Notes: a model not told the origin generated them from the letters alone. A DNA stretch of 64,000 nucleotides from JACWAE01 sp963847595 (GCA_963847595.1 CAWKAJ010000002.1:930001-994000), one strand, 5' to 3'; positions 17,613 to 26,853 are shown, counted from the stretch's first letter. Made by a program: numbers and translations.

Positions 17613-18727
17613 CTGTGGTAAGGGAACACCAGCCTTTTCACCCCAGCCACACTCTCCTCAGCGAAGCGGCGCGCTTCCTTCCTGATTCGGCTGTCCAGGC
17701 TTGGCTTTTCAGTATCCCTCAGCCTCTTCAGGCCGTAAAGCTCCTGATACCTCTTGGGTATCTCATCAGGCCATTGCCGGTCTATCATCATCCCGTATGC
17801 TAAGGTCCAGCATCTCGCCACCACGCTCATCTCATAGCCACCGCCACCCACAGCAACCCATCTCGGCGCCAGTTGCCTCAGCCTCCTCATCACAGCCTCA
17901 TAGCCTTCCGTAGTCAGGTTTAGCTGGGTCATCGGATCGAGGTAATGTGTATCGCAGCCAAGCTGGGTGAATACAATATCCGGGTTGAAGCTGCCTACCA
18001 GCACAGGCACCACCTGGTCAAATGCCCAGAGATAGACCTCATCATCGGTATAAGGGGCAAGGGGGATATTCACCGAATACCCCTTGCCTGCACCAACACC
18101 TATCTCTGAAGGCTCACCCGTGCCAGGGAAAAGAAGCCTCCCTGTCTCGTGAAGCGAGATGGTGAGCACCTGGTCGCTATCATAAAATGCGTTTTGAACT
18201 CCATCGGCGTGATGAGCATCTATATCTATATAAGCCACCCTGAGCCCCTTCGCCAAAAGGTGTTTTATAGCGATAACGACATCGTTGAAAATGCAGAAGC
18301 CGGAGGCACAATTCGGGGCTGCATGATGCCCTCCGCCGGAATGGTTAAAGGCAACATCCACATTGCCCTCAGCTACCCAATCCGCTGCCTTCAGAGTTGC
18401 GCCCACTATCCTGACGGACACCTCATACATCCCGGGGAAGACAGGATTGTCCCCATACTCGCTGAAATTGAACTTGGCGGCATCGCACAGCCTGTCGCCG
18501 CGGCTAAAGCACCTCACCGCTTCCACATAGTCATTTGTATGGAAGCTGAGTAGAGCAGCTTCATCAGCCCTTTCAGGGACAACCAGCTTCGAATTCGATT
18601 TATTGAAGGCTCGGTAGGCACGGAGCAACTCATAGGTGTACTTCAAACGGCTCGGGTTGAATTCCTCATCCTCTACCATAGTGCGCGCCACCAGCCCCTC
18701 ATCATACACAAAAGCAGCTTTCCTCAT
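17606..18727 (-). CDS. histone-deacetylase-family protein (AcuC-like)
   Basis: Zn-dependent deacetylase of the HDAC/AcuC/acetylpolyamine amidohydrolase superfamily, 373 aa. The catalytic His pair lies in HSGGGHHAAP (about residue 132), the Zn ligands in DIDAHHADGVQ (about 170) and LGCDTHYLDP, and the transition-state Tyr in GGGGYEMS. All active-site residues are present. In Bacillus AcuC controls acetyl-CoA synthetase; here the many CoA-ligase genes would be plausible targets (inference). The ATG overlaps the upstream stop by 4 nt, so it is co-translated with the Mut7-C gene. Confidence 0.9.
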   Translation of the reverse strand: MRKAAFVYDEGLVARTMVEDEEFNPSRLKYTYELLRAYRAFNKSNSKLVVPERADEAALLSFHTNDYVEAVRCFSRGDRLCDAAKFNFSEYGDNPVFPGMYEVSVRIVGATLKAADWVAEGNVDVAFNHSGGGHHAAPNCASGFCIFNDVVIAIKHLLAKGLRVAYIDIDAHHADGVQNAFYDSDQVLTISLHETGRLLFPGTGEPSEIGVGAGKGYSVNIPLAPYTDDEVYLWAFDQVVPVLVGSFNPDIVFTQLGCDTHYLDPMTQLNLTTEGYEAVMRRLRQLAPRWVAVGGGGYEMSVVARCWTLAYGMMIDRQWPDEIPKRYQELYGLKRLRDTEKPSLDSRIRKEARRFAEESVAGVKRLVFPYHRL

Positions 18728-19194
18728 GATTCGCTCACTATTTTCTCAAGCTCCCTGCTCATCCTCTGCCAGTGTGTCCCCCGCCAGTAGACGCGGTGGC
18801 AGGCAGGGCATTGCATGTATTGAGTTTGAGTCTCAAAAACATAGGGCGGCACAAGTTCCTTAACCTCTTCCTTGTCCTTGGGCACCAGGGGTTGATTGCA
18901 CTCCAGACAAAGCGTGAACGGCTTTATCTCCTCCGCCAGTTTCAGCGTTCTGACCACTTGGCGAAGCTGCGCCTTGACCTCTTCGCTCTCGATCAGGATC
19001 ACCTTGAGGCGGCCGGTGGTAGCCACGCGCCTCTTGAGTATCTGGGTATCCTTGGTCAGCAGCACCCTATTCTCGGATAAAGCCAGCCGCACCAGCCTGT
19101 TATCATCGAGGTCATTGATGAATACAGTATCGAAGCCTGCTATCCTGAGCCATCTCGCCAGCCTGCCCACGTTGGAATCAACGATGAACTTCAC
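18724..19194 (-). CDS. Mut7-C RNase-domain protein with zinc ribbon
   Basis: 156 aa. The N-terminus (KFIVDSNVGRLARWLRIAGFDT) is the PIN-like Mut7-C fold with conserved Asp residues; the C-terminus has two CxxC knuckles (CLECN, CPACH). Predicted RNase, substrate unknown. GTG start at 19194. It is divergent from archease and rtcB, whose products also act on RNA ends, which hints at a shared RNA-processing setting. Confidence 0.85.
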   Translation of the reverse strand: MKFIVDSNVGRLARWLRIAGFDTVFINDLDDNRLVRLALSENRVLLTKDTQILKRRVATTGRLKVILIESEEVKAQLRQVVRTLKLAEEIKPFTLCLECNQPLVPKDKEEVKELVPPYVFETQTQYMQCPACHRVYWRGTHWQRMSRELEKIVSES

Positions 19195-19225
19195 TCCAGG
19201 ATTTTAGCACAAAACTCCATTCGTT

Positions 19226-19253
19226 GTAGGGGCGTTCAATTGAACGCCCCTAC
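19226..19253. repeat. GTAGGGGC-family palindrome, copy 2
   Basis: A perfect 28-bp palindrome, GTAGGGGCGTTCAA and its complement, between divergent genes. Its place between two 5' ends shows that the family is not only a terminator. Confidence 0.85.
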
Positions 19254-19280
19254 CGCTGACGGCTGAAAGCTAACCGACTA

Positions 19281-19289
19281 TGATATAAT
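19281..19289 (+). promoter_or_regulatory. extended -10 promoter for archease/rtcB
   Basis: TGATATAAT is a perfect TGnTATAAT extended -10, 21 nt before the archease GTG. No good -35 at 17 bp. Confidence 0.55.
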
Positions 19290-19309
19290 CTACCCACAAG
19301 GGGGGATTC

Positions 19310-19723
19310 GTGCCTCGTTTCGAGGTGATCGACCACACGGCCGATGTCGGCATAATCGCCTATGGCAGCGACCTCAAGGAAGCCTTTGCCAACTCAGCTT
19401 ATGGCATGTTCAGCCTGATAGCCGACCTCGACGGAGTGAAAGAGAAGGTCAGCCGCAAGGTCGATATACAATCCACCGACCGGGAGGCTCTGCTTGTAGA
19501 CTGGCTCAATGAGCTGCTTTATCTATTCGATGTAGAGCATGTCATATTCAAAAGATTCGAAATTACCGCTCTGAGCCGGAACAGGCTGCGGGCCAAGGCC
19601 TATGGAGAGAAGGTAGATACCTCGCGACACCAACTCAAGACCGGAGTCAAAGCAGCTACCTATCATATGCTCAAAATCGAGAGCAATAAAGAGGCAAAAG
19701 TCCAGTTCATCCTGGACATCTAG
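19310..19723 (+). CDS. archease
   Basis: 137-aa activator of the RtcB RNA ligase, which it helps guanylylate over repeated turnovers. The family's metal-site Asp is in DHTADVGI at the N-terminus, and the protein ends FILDI, matching the conserved C-terminal acidic residue. GTG start behind GGGGGG. Only 12 nt separate it from rtcB, the usual pair in both archaea and bacteria. Confidence 0.94.
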   Translation: MPRFEVIDHTADVGIIAYGSDLKEAFANSAYGMFSLIADLDGVKEKVSRKVDIQSTDREALLVDWLNELLYLFDVEHVIFKRFEITALSRNRLRAKAYGEKVDTSRHQLKTGVKAATYHMLKIESNKEAKVQFILDI

Positions 19724-19735
19724 GGGGAGGGGAAG

Positions 19736-21196
19736 ATGACAGAAGCATGGCATGGAACACTAATCAAAATAGACGATTACCGCTGGGAGATACCCCAGAC
19801 ATATAAACCGGGGATGCGCGTGCCCGGACTGGTGTATGCCGACGAGAAAATGCTGCGCCTCATCAAAGATGACCAATCCCTGGAGCAGGTAGCCAATGTC
19901 GCCTTTCTACCCGGGATAGTGAGCAGGTCAATGGCTATGCCCGACATTCACTGGGGCTACGGCTTCCCCATTGGCGGGGTTGCCGCAACCCGGGTCAGCG
20001 ACGGCGTGGTCTCGCCGGGAGGCGTGGGCTTCGATATCAACTGCGGCGTGCGCCTCCTGCGCACCGACCTCACGGAGAGCGAGGTCAAGCCCAGGATAGA
20101 GAAGCTGCTTACCGACCTTTTCCACAATGTCCCCTCTGGCTTGGGCTCTGAGGGCAAAATCAGGCTCAGAGGCAAGGAGATAGAGAAGCTGCTGCTCAAG
20201 GGCGCTGCCTGGGCAGTGGAAGGGGGGTTCGGTGAGACGGAAGACCTCGAGTACACCGAAGAGCATGGATTTATGGAAGCGGCCGACCCTGAGAAGGTGA
20301 GCCAAAAGGCCGAGACACGTGGCCTGCCCCAATCGGGCACACTGGGCTCAGGCAACCACTTCCTTGAAGTACAGGTAGTAGATGAAATCTATAACCCCAC
20401 TATCGCCCAGGTCTTCGGCATAGCAGAGATAGGTCAGATACTGCTCCTCATTCACACGGGCTCCCGCGGCTTCGGCTACCAGGTCTGCGACGATTATCTG
20501 AAGACCATGGGGACTGCCGCCAGAAACTACGGTATCGAATTGCCCGATCGCCAGCTTGCCTGCGCGCCGGTGAAATCCCCCGAAGGACAGGACTATCTGG
20601 CGGCGATGGCCTGCGCTGCAAACTATGCCTGGGCAAATCGCCAGTGCATCACACATTGGGCCAGAGAGTCCTTCGCCAAAGTCTTCGACAAAAGCCCTCG
20701 CGATTTGGGCATGAGGGTGGTCTATGATGTGGCGCACAACATCGCTAAAATAGAGGAGCACCAGGTCGAAGGCAAGAAGCTCACGGTCTGCGTACATCGC
20801 AAAGGTGCAACCAGGGCGTTTCCAGCCGGACATCCCGATGTGCCCAGGGCGTATCGCAAGGTAGGACAGCCGGTGCTCATCCCCGGAGATATGGGACGGT
20901 ACTCCTACGTCGCTGTAGGTACCGAGAGGGCTATGCAGGAGACCTTCGGCTCCACCTGCCACGGCGCAGGGAGGGTTCAGAGCCGCTCCGCAGCCAAGAG
21001 AAGCGCCCGCGGCTCCGACATCCTTGCCGAGCTGGCCGCCAAGGGTATCGCCGTAAAGGTGGCGAGCATTTCGGGCCTGGCTGAAGAAGCATCGTCAGCT
21101 TACAAGGATGTCGCCGAGGTTGTGCATGTAACCGATGCCGCCGGCATCTCGACCAAGGTGGTCAAAGCCAGGCCTATCGGCGTCATCAAAGGCTAG
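19736..21196 (+). CDS. rtcB: RNA-splicing ligase RtcB
   Basis: GTP- and Mn-dependent ligase joining 2',3'-cyclic phosphate (or 3'-phosphate) RNA to 5'-OH RNA. 486 aa with every signature: DINCG with the metal-binding Cys, GSGNHFLEVQ, HTGSRGFG, and the guanylylated His in CHGAGR. No intein. AGGGGGAGG precedes the ATG. Paired with archease; a role in RNA repair or tRNA maturation is expected. Confidence 0.96.
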   Translation: MTEAWHGTLIKIDDYRWEIPQTYKPGMRVPGLVYADEKMLRLIKDDQSLEQVANVAFLPGIVSRSMAMPDIHWGYGFPIGGVAATRVSDGVVSPGGVGFDINCGVRLLRTDLTESEVKPRIEKLLTDLFHNVPSGLGSEGKIRLRGKEIEKLLLKGAAWAVEGGFGETEDLEYTEEHGFMEAADPEKVSQKAETRGLPQSGTLGSGNHFLEVQVVDEIYNPTIAQVFGIAEIGQILLLIHTGSRGFGYQVCDDYLKTMGTAARNYGIELPDRQLACAPVKSPEGQDYLAAMACAANYAWANRQCITHWARESFAKVFDKSPRDLGMRVVYDVAHNIAKIEEHQVEGKKLTVCVHRKGATRAFPAGHPDVPRAYRKVGQPVLIPGDMGRYSYVAVGTERAMQETFGSTCHGAGRVQSRSAAKRSARGSDILAELAAKGIAVKVASISGLAEEASSAYKDVAEVVHVTDAAGISTKVVKARPIGVIKG

Positions 21197-21253
21197 GCGT
21201 TACTCCTGCGAAACTACAGCCTCGACACAATCTAACCATCACGGATACGGGTA

Positions 21254-22084
21254 ATGTTGAACATAGTATCCCTGAGCTTAATATCCGTGCTCATAGGTTT
21301 CCTGGGCTCGCTCACAGGCTTAGGCGGGGCCAGTATCCTTATCCCCATACTGGTCCTCCTGGGAGTCCCGGTCAAGGAGGCAATAGCAGCCGGGATGGTG
21401 AGCATCATAGCTACCTCCAGCGGCTCCGCTGCATCTTACGTAAGGGACAGGCTCACCAACGTAAAAATTGCCATGTATCTCGAGATGTTCACCATCACAG
21501 GTGCCATCGTAGGTGCCACCATCACGTCTGTCATCGCTCCCCAGTATCTGTATTTCTTCTTTGCTGCGTTCTTGCTCACCTCTTTTATTGGCCTTAGGCG
21601 TTTGACCGAAAGTTCTGGTGCAGCGCCGGTAAATCAGGACAGGCTCTCGATATGGCTCCACCTCAGAGGTAGTTACTTCGATGAAGCCAAGAAGCGAGTC
21701 ATTGAGTATAGAGCAACCAATGCCCTCTGGGGAGGACTGGGAATGATTGTAGCCGGGCTTGCTGCAGGGATGCTTGGCATAGGCGCCGGCGCGTTCAAGG
21801 TCACCGTTCAGGAGAACATCCTGAAGCTGCCGCCCAAGGTTTCCAGCACCACCAGCAACTTCATTATCGGAATGACGGCGTTAGCGGCGACCAGTGTCTA
21901 CCTCTTTTCCGGACTGCTCAACCTGACCCTGGTGGCTCCCATTGCAATAGGGACTACTATCGGCGCAGTCATAGGCGGAAGGGTGTTGAACAGGCTCAGC
22001 GACATAAGTCTCAGATACCTCTTTTTTGCCATCGTTATCTACCTTATCGTTCAGATGCTATACAAGGGGGTAACCTCGATTTGA
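21254..22084 (+). CDS. TSUP (TauE/SafE) family anion permease
   Basis: 276-aa integral membrane protein with eight or so hydrophobic segments and the duplicated family motif (GSLTGLGGASILIPIL near the N-terminus, AGMLGIGAGAFKVTV in the second half). Members export sulfite, sulfoacetate or related organosulfur anions. The last codons overlap the next gene (TTG start inside ATTTGA), so the two are translationally coupled. Confidence 0.88.
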   Translation: MLNIVSLSLISVLIGFLGSLTGLGGASILIPILVLLGVPVKEAIAAGMVSIIATSSGSAASYVRDRLTNVKIAMYLEMFTITGAIVGATITSVIAPQYLYFFFAAFLLTSFIGLRRLTESSGAAPVNQDRLSIWLHLRGSYFDEAKKRVIEYRATNALWGGLGMIVAGLAAGMLGIGAGAFKVTVQENILKLPPKVSSTTSNFIIGMTALAATSVYLFSGLLNLTLVAPIAIGTTIGAVIGGRVLNRLSDISLRYLFFAIVIYLIVQMLYKGVTSI

Positions 22085-22476
22085 ACTCGAAAGAACTGGG
22101 TAGCGGCGAGACTAAACTGGAGACGATCATAAGCTATCTACTCATCGTGGGCGTTGTCCTCAGCCTTGCTCTGGAGATCGCGGGGATCGCTATCTTCTAT
22201 AAGTCCCGCGGTAATTTAGATATCCTGCTACAGGACAAGGCCATGTTTATTCAGGGGCGAGACTTCTTCAGCTTCCTGTACCAGTTATTTGCCAGAGGAC
22301 CCATGCAGAATACCGGAGTCTTCCTTATGACTCTCGGCGTAGCTGCGTTGATCCTGACTCCTTTTGTTAGAGTCGTCGCATCAGCCCTGTACTTTGCCTG
22401 GAGAAAAGACAACAAGTATGTGCTTATAACAGCCTTCGTCCTGATTGCTATCACGTTAAGTCTGGCTTTGCATTAG
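22081..22476 (+). CDS. DUF1634 membrane protein
   Basis: 131 aa with three predicted membrane helices (about 15-40, 75-95, 110-130). DUF1634 proteins usually sit beside a TSUP permease, as here, and may be accessory subunits. TTG start at 22081, overlapping the permease stop by 4 nt. Confidence 0.82.
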   Translation: MNSKELGSGETKLETIISYLLIVGVVLSLALEIAGIAIFYKSRGNLDILLQDKAMFIQGRDFFSFLYQLFARGPMQNTGVFLMTLGVAALILTPFVRVVASALYFAWRKDNKYVLITAFVLIAITLSLALH

Positions 22477-22643
22477 ATAATGATTCCCCGACTTTTGCTG
22501 TAGAACCCTTAATTTGGTAGTGGGCCGTTCCGAATCTGGATGAAGTCACAACTCGGCAAGGGCTCTACTTTCTTCTTCACGATTCCCGTGGAGGCCAAGC
22601 CAGGTGCCAGCGGTAATGCGGCAGGGTAGGTCAGCCGACCCCA

Positions 22644-23015
22644 TCATTCACACAGAATGTTCCGAATCTTCTGTATCAGCTGCTCTGGTTTGAATGGTTT
22701 AGCCATGAATTCAGTGGCGCCGAGTGCCAGGGTTTCAGGACCCAGGGAGTCTCGAGCGCTCATGACGATGACAGGCAACTGGGAGAATGTTCGCAGCTCT
22801 TTGAGAACCTCAAACCCATCCGCCCCGGGAAGGAACACATCGAGAACGATGATGTCAGGCTTCTCCGATTTCACCATGCCGATGGCTTGATCCCCCCTCA
22901 TCGTCGAGACGACATTATAACCTGAGGCTCTAAGCGATATGCTCAGGAACCTCAATATCCTCGGTTCGTCCTCTACTACCAGAACCGATCTATCGCGCCT
23001 ATTTTTCTCATCCAT
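22644..23015 (-). CDS. single-domain response regulator
   Basis: 123-aa CheY-like receiver without output domain. Acidic pair in VVEDEP, phospho-acceptor Asp in IIVLDVFLPG (about residue 59), conserved Ser in VIVMSAR and Lys in AKPFKP. No kinase gene is adjacent. It is alone on the minus strand between two plus-strand groups. The 167 nt beyond its stop show no recognisable gene. Confidence 0.9.
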   Translation of the reverse strand: MDEKNRRDRSVLVVEDEPRILRFLSISLRASGYNVVSTMRGDQAIGMVKSEKPDIIVLDVFLPGADGFEVLKELRTFSQLPVIVMSARDSLGPETLALGATEFMAKPFKPEQLIQKIRNILCE

Positions 23016-23237
23016 GACTGTGTTTACCCCTTGACGCTCTGAAACCGCGTTGCAAATAGATTGAGAGCCTCCAGCACTGTTGTTCCAATATTAATCATAA
23101 TGTGTCAAGAAGTAATAACATTCAGCGGTGAAAAATCAAAAACTTATTACATTTCCTCGACACATGGCCTGCCATGATAGTCGCATTAGACCTCTTTAAT
23201 GACCATGGGGGACACCTTCAGCACGTTCGCACTCAAC

Positions 23238-23267
23238 TTGACAATTTGGGGCAATTTGGCATACAAT
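23238..23267 (+). promoter_or_regulatory. sigma70 promoter of the DUF177-rpmF-fab operon
   Basis: TTGACA 23238-23243 and TACAAT 23262-23267, 18-bp spacer. The predicted start near 23274 is only 4 nt before the first ATG (23278) but about 31 nt before ATG 23305. The rest of the AT-rich gap from 23016 shows nothing else. Confidence 0.75.
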
Positions 23268-23304
23268 TACCTTTAACATGCAGCTTCAGTGCCTTGAAAA
23301 TGCC

Positions 23305-23838
23305 ATGAAAATCAATGTTGCCCAGCAACTTAAGGAACATGTGGGCTCAGTCCGCCAATACGATATTGACGAGACAGACGAGGATGGATTCCCTGTCCTG
23401 GGCAACGTCCAGTTGCTTCGCACCAATCACAGCATCCTCGTAACTGGCACACTCGAGACCATTGTTAGAGACAAATGCAGCCGCTGCCTCGAGCAGTTCG
23501 AATATCCCTTGAAGATGGATATCGAAGAGGAGTATTTTCTCACCAGAGACCCGGTCAGCGGCTTACCTCTGCCCCCGCCGACTGAAGCTGGCGCCTTTCT
23601 TATCGACGAAAACCACGTCCTCAATCTTGGCGAAGCAGTGCGCCAATATAAGATAATGACTCTTCCCATGAAGCCGGTCTGTCGTGATGACTGTGCCGGA
23701 TTGTGCCCTCACTGTGGACGCAACCTCAATTATGTAACGTGCGAGTGCCCGCCTGCTCCCCCTGATGCACGTTGGGCCCCGCTTCAGGCCCTGCGTACCA
23801 AGAACAGGCAGAGGGGGAGAAAGAAAGGGGTTAGTTAG
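23305..23838 (+). CDS. yceD: DUF177 (YceD) family protein
   Basis: Conserved protein normally encoded before rpmF and the fatty-acid genes; linked to 23S rRNA accumulation in other bacteria. Metal-binding Cys pairs are visible: CSRCLEQF, and CRDDCAGLCPHCGRN plus CEC at the end. The frame opens at 23278, but the predicted transcription start is next to that codon and family similarity starts at MKINVAQQL, so ATG 23305 is chosen (177 aa). Leads the cluster rpmF-fabD-fabG. Confidence 0.85.
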   Translation: MKINVAQQLKEHVGSVRQYDIDETDEDGFPVLGNVQLLRTNHSILVTGTLETIVRDKCSRCLEQFEYPLKMDIEEEYFLTRDPVSGLPLPPPTEAGAFLIDENHVLNLGEAVRQYKIMTLPMKPVCRDDCAGLCPHCGRNLNYVTCECPPAPPDARWAPLQALRTKNRQRGRKKGVS

Positions 23839-23841
23839 ACA

Positions 23842-24039
23842 ATGCCACCGCTACCGAAAAGAAAATATGCTAAGGCGCGACAGGGGAAAAGACGCAGTCA
23901 CCTCGGTGTGCTCGTCCCATCCCTTGTCCCCTGTTCTCAATGCCACAACCTCAAGCCTGCCCACGAGGTCTGCCATTTCTGCGGAACCTATAATGGGAGA
24001 GAAGTAATCAAAGAGAAGGCACCCAAGAAAAAGGAGTAA
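23842..24039 (+). CDS. rpmF: 50S ribosomal protein L32
   Basis: 65 aa. The N-terminus MPPLPKRKYAKARQGKRR is characteristic of L32, and the zinc ribbon is complete with CSQCH and CHFCG. It begins 3 nt after the DUF177 stop. Confidence 0.95.
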   Translation: MPPLPKRKYAKARQGKRRSHLGVLVPSLVPCSQCHNLKPAHEVCHFCGTYNGREVIKEKAPKKKE

Positions 24040-24056
24040 TCCTTTAGAGGCAGCAT

Positions 24057-24998
24057 ATGGCTGAGCTTGAAACAAAGTCTAAATCAAAAACTGCTCACGT
24101 CTTCCCGGGCCAGGGCTCCCAATCTGTGGGAATGGGCCACAAACTCTACCAGAGCTCGCCCAAAGCCAAGGAGGTCTTCGAGGAAGCCGACGAGGCTCTC
24201 CAGTTTTCTATCTCGCGGCTCTGCTTTGAGGGTCCCGAAGAAGAACTCCGCCAGACCATCAACGCCCAGCCAGCGATAATGACAGTCAGCATCGCCTGCT
24301 TGAGGGCTGCCTCAGAGGTCAACCATTCGGTATCTCCAGCCTTCGTCGCCGGCCACAGCCTTGGCGAATATACTGCTCTGGTTGCTGCCAACGTACTCAG
24401 CTTTACCGATGCTATCCGGCTGGTCAGAGAACGAGGACGCTTGATGCAGAAGGCAGGTGAAATCAAACCCGGAGGCATGGCAGCAGTCATCGGCCTCGAT
24501 GAAGCGGCCCTAAGAGAAATATGTCGCGAGAGCGGTGCCGAAATCGCCAATTTCAACTGCTCAGTCCAGATTGTCATCAGTGGCTCTAAGGAGGCCCTGG
24601 CGCGCGCTATGGGCTTGGCGGAAGCCAGAGGCGCGCGGAGGGTCATACCACTTCAGGTCAGCGGCGCCTTTCACTCAACCCTGATGCAGCCTACCATCGA
24701 AGGCATGTCTGAGGCTATCGCACAAATTGATTTCAGAACACCAAAAGTTCCTATTGTGGTTAACAGCACTGCCCAGCCAGTAACCACCGCCGAGGGAGTG
24801 AAAGAGGAGCTATTGCGCCAGCTTTGTAACTGCGTTCAGTGGCAGCCATCGGTCGAGTATATGGTAGAAGAGGGAGTCTCCACTTTTATTGAGATCGGTC
24901 CCGGCCAGGTGCTCTCCGGGCTGATTAAAAGGATCAGCAATAAAGTACAAGTGCTCAATGTGAGCGATCCGGAGTCCATCAAAGCCTTAGGCCTCTGA
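24057..24998 (+). CDS. fabD: malonyl-CoA:ACP transacylase
   Basis: Loads malonyl onto ACP for fatty-acid synthesis. 313 aa; GQGSQ near residue 19, catalytic Ser in GHSLGE (about 101), and the catalytic His in GAFHSTLM. Lies 17 nt after rpmF and 35 nt before fabG. Confidence 0.95.
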   Translation: MAELETKSKSKTAHVFPGQGSQSVGMGHKLYQSSPKAKEVFEEADEALQFSISRLCFEGPEEELRQTINAQPAIMTVSIACLRAASEVNHSVSPAFVAGHSLGEYTALVAANVLSFTDAIRLVRERGRLMQKAGEIKPGGMAAVIGLDEAALREICRESGAEIANFNCSVQIVISGSKEALARAMGLAEARGARRVIPLQVSGAFHSTLMQPTIEGMSEAIAQIDFRTPKVPIVVNSTAQPVTTAEGVKEELLRQLCNCVQWQPSVEYMVEEGVSTFIEIGPGQVLSGLIKRISNKVQVLNVSDPESIKALGL

Positions 24999-25033
24999 AA
25001 CGCACCTGGTTCCGTTTATTTTCCAATCGAGAG

Positions 25034-25783
25034 ATGATGATGAGCTTGTCTAATAGGGTCGCCATAGTCACAGGCAGCGGCCAGGGTATCGGGCGGGAGA
25101 TAGCGCTGAAGCTGGCAGAGCAGGGAGCCAGCATAGTAGTCAGCGACGTCAACGCGACTACCGCAAAGGAAGTCGCCTCCGAAATCGAGGCGAAAAATGG
25201 TAAAAGCATCGCTATTCCCGCAAATGTTGCCGTGTCCGACGAAGTAAGTAAACTCGTAGAACAGACCTTGTCCTCGTTTGGCCATATCGACATCCTGGTT
25301 AACAACGCCGGAATTACACGGGATGGCCTCCTTCTGAGAATGTCCGAGGCCGATTGGGACCTGGTATTGAACATCAACCTCAAGGGTGCTTTTATTTGCA
25401 CTCAGGCAGTGCTAAGGCATATGATAAGGCAGCGCTGGGGACGAATCGTCAATATCGCGAGCGTCGTCGGCCTGACGGGAAATGCGGGGCAGGCTAACTA
25501 CGCTGCCTCGAAAGCTGGCCTGATAGGTCTCACCAAGACCACCGCCAGAGAAGTTGCCTCGAGGGCCATTACTGTCAATGCCGTCGCCCCCGGTTTCATC
25601 GATACAGGTATGACACAGAAGCTCAGTGAGAATGTGAAGCAGGAGTTCCTTAAGCAAGTCCCCGTGGGTTACCTTGGCTTGCCTAAGGATGTAGCTTATG
25701 CTGTGGCTTTCCTCGTCTCAGAGGAAGCCCACTACATCACCGGGCAGGTGATAAATGTGAATGGTGGGATGGCGATGCTATGA
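25034..25783 (+). CDS. fabG: 3-oxoacyl-ACP reductase
   Basis: NADPH-dependent SDR, second enzyme of fatty-acid elongation. TGSGQGIG cofactor motif, NNAG, and the catalytic Ser-Tyr-Lys (IASVVG, YAASK). Three ATG codons in a row open the frame (25034, 25037, 25040) without a strong SD, so the first residue is uncertain. The 265 nt to nusB contain nothing recognisable. Confidence 0.93.
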   Translation: MMMSLSNRVAIVTGSGQGIGREIALKLAEQGASIVVSDVNATTAKEVASEIEAKNGKSIAIPANVAVSDEVSKLVEQTLSSFGHIDILVNNAGITRDGLLLRMSEADWDLVLNINLKGAFICTQAVLRHMIRQRWGRIVNIASVVGLTGNAGQANYAASKAGLIGLTKTTAREVASRAITVNAVAPGFIDTGMTQKLSENVKQEFLKQVPVGYLGLPKDVAYAVAFLVSEEAHYITGQVINVNGGMAML

Positions 25784-26048
25784 TAAATTCTTATCTCCTC
25801 GCCAAAAAGGACTCAGGTAAGACTTGTGACGTGTACAGACAAGCTCTTTCCTTCCTGGGAGGTGCTTGCCGTCCTTAATCCCATCTCTGAGTGTGTCCGC
25901 CTGTTAGCCGGGCGACATTTCACAAATAACCCTGTTCACAGAGATTCCCTAACCTGAAAGAAGATGGTAAAATAGGCAGAACATGCGCACTGGATAAGTG
26001 GTCGCTTGCGCAAATTAACAATATGAAACAGCCTCAGTCGAGGGATTT

Positions 26049-26453
26049 ATGCCGGGCATGAGGCACAAGGCCAGGATGGTGGCGCTGCAGGCGCTCTTCG
26101 AGAGCGATTGCACCAGCCACAACGCAGAAGCTTCCCTGAACAGGCTGGCCAAAGAGCAGGCACTGCCGGAATCAGCAGTGTCCTTCGCCACAGAGCTGGT
26201 CAAGGGAGTGCTGGCGCACAAAAAACGGATTGATGCCCTGATTCAGGCTCATGCACCCAACTGGCCCGTGCAGCAACTGGCTGTGGTCGATAGAAATATA
26301 CTGAGGCTTGCAATTTTTGAGATTTCGATAGAAAATAAAGTGCCCTTAAAAGCAGCCATCAACGAGGCGGTGGAGCTCGCCAAGACCTTCGGCAGCGAGA
26401 GTTCACCCAAGTTCATAAACGGAGTGCTTGGCGCGATAAGCCAGGCTAAGTAG
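26049..26453 (+). CDS. nusB: transcription antitermination factor NusB
   Basis: 134-aa all-helical RNA-binding factor that with S10 acts in rRNA antitermination. N-terminal RHKARMVALQALFESD and C-terminal NEAVELAKTFGSESSPKFING are the family signatures. A second possible start is the internal ATG at 26058 (MRHKARM), which matches family starts better. Confidence 0.93.
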   Translation: MPGMRHKARMVALQALFESDCTSHNAEASLNRLAKEQALPESAVSFATELVKGVLAHKKRIDALIQAHAPNWPVQQLAVVDRNILRLAIFEISIENKVPLKAAINEAVELAKTFGSESSPKFINGVLGAISQAK

Positions 26454-26492
26454 GCAGTCAGGCAGACTATTCATCAGGAAGGAGACAGAAGG

Positions 26493-26756
26493 ATGGCAAC
26501 CGTCTTCGAGAGAGTGAAAAGAATCGTCGTTAACCAGTTGGGTGTCGAGGAAGCAGACGTAAAACCTGAGTCCTCCTTCGTCGACGACCTCAACGCTGAC
26601 TCCCTCGATCTGGTAGAGTTGGTCATGTCATTAGAAGAGGAGTTTAGCAACGAAGCGAAACGAATAGAGATCCCCGATGAGGATGCTGAAAAAATAAAGA
26701 CCGTACAAGATGCAATTGATTATATTAAGGAACAGGGGGTAGAGGACGAGCAGTAG
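26493..26756 (+). CDS. acpP: acyl carrier protein
   Basis: 87-aa acidic four-helix protein with the phosphopantetheine-attachment Ser in NADSLDLVE (about residue 39). GGAGACAGAAGG precedes the ATG. Separated from fabD/fabG by nusB, 39 nt downstream of it. Confidence 0.95.
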   Translation: MATVFERVKRIVVNQLGVEEADVKPESSFVDDLNADSLDLVELVMSLEEEFSNEAKRIEIPDEDAEKIKTVQDAIDYIKEQGVEDEQ

Positions 26757-26781
26757 CTCGACAAAATAAGGCAAAAACCCC

Positions 26782-26853
26782 GGGGAATTGCGGTAAGCTA
26801 GTGAATCCCTGCAATAAGTATCGTCGCTCCTTCATTCGTTATCGCAGTTCCCC
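26782..26853. repeat. long imperfect inverted repeat downstream of acpP
   Basis: GGGGAATTGCGGTAA (26782-26796) can pair with TTATCGCAGTTCCCC (26839-26853) at 15 positions if two G-T pairs are allowed, enclosing 42 nt. It may end the acpP transcript, although no T-run follows. The rest of the gap to 27031 is empty. Confidence 0.4.

Noticed and set aside
22506..22643. In-frame open stretch of about 46 codons directly after the response regulator's TGA
   Set aside because: Considered read-through or a lost C-terminal domain. The stretch has no recognisable motif, and a length of 46 codons is not unlikely by chance.
24146..24646. Long antisense ORFs opposite fabD, ftsK, ileS, rtcB and pepA
   Set aside because: Shadows caused by codon bias of strongly supported genes; none has its own motif or SD.
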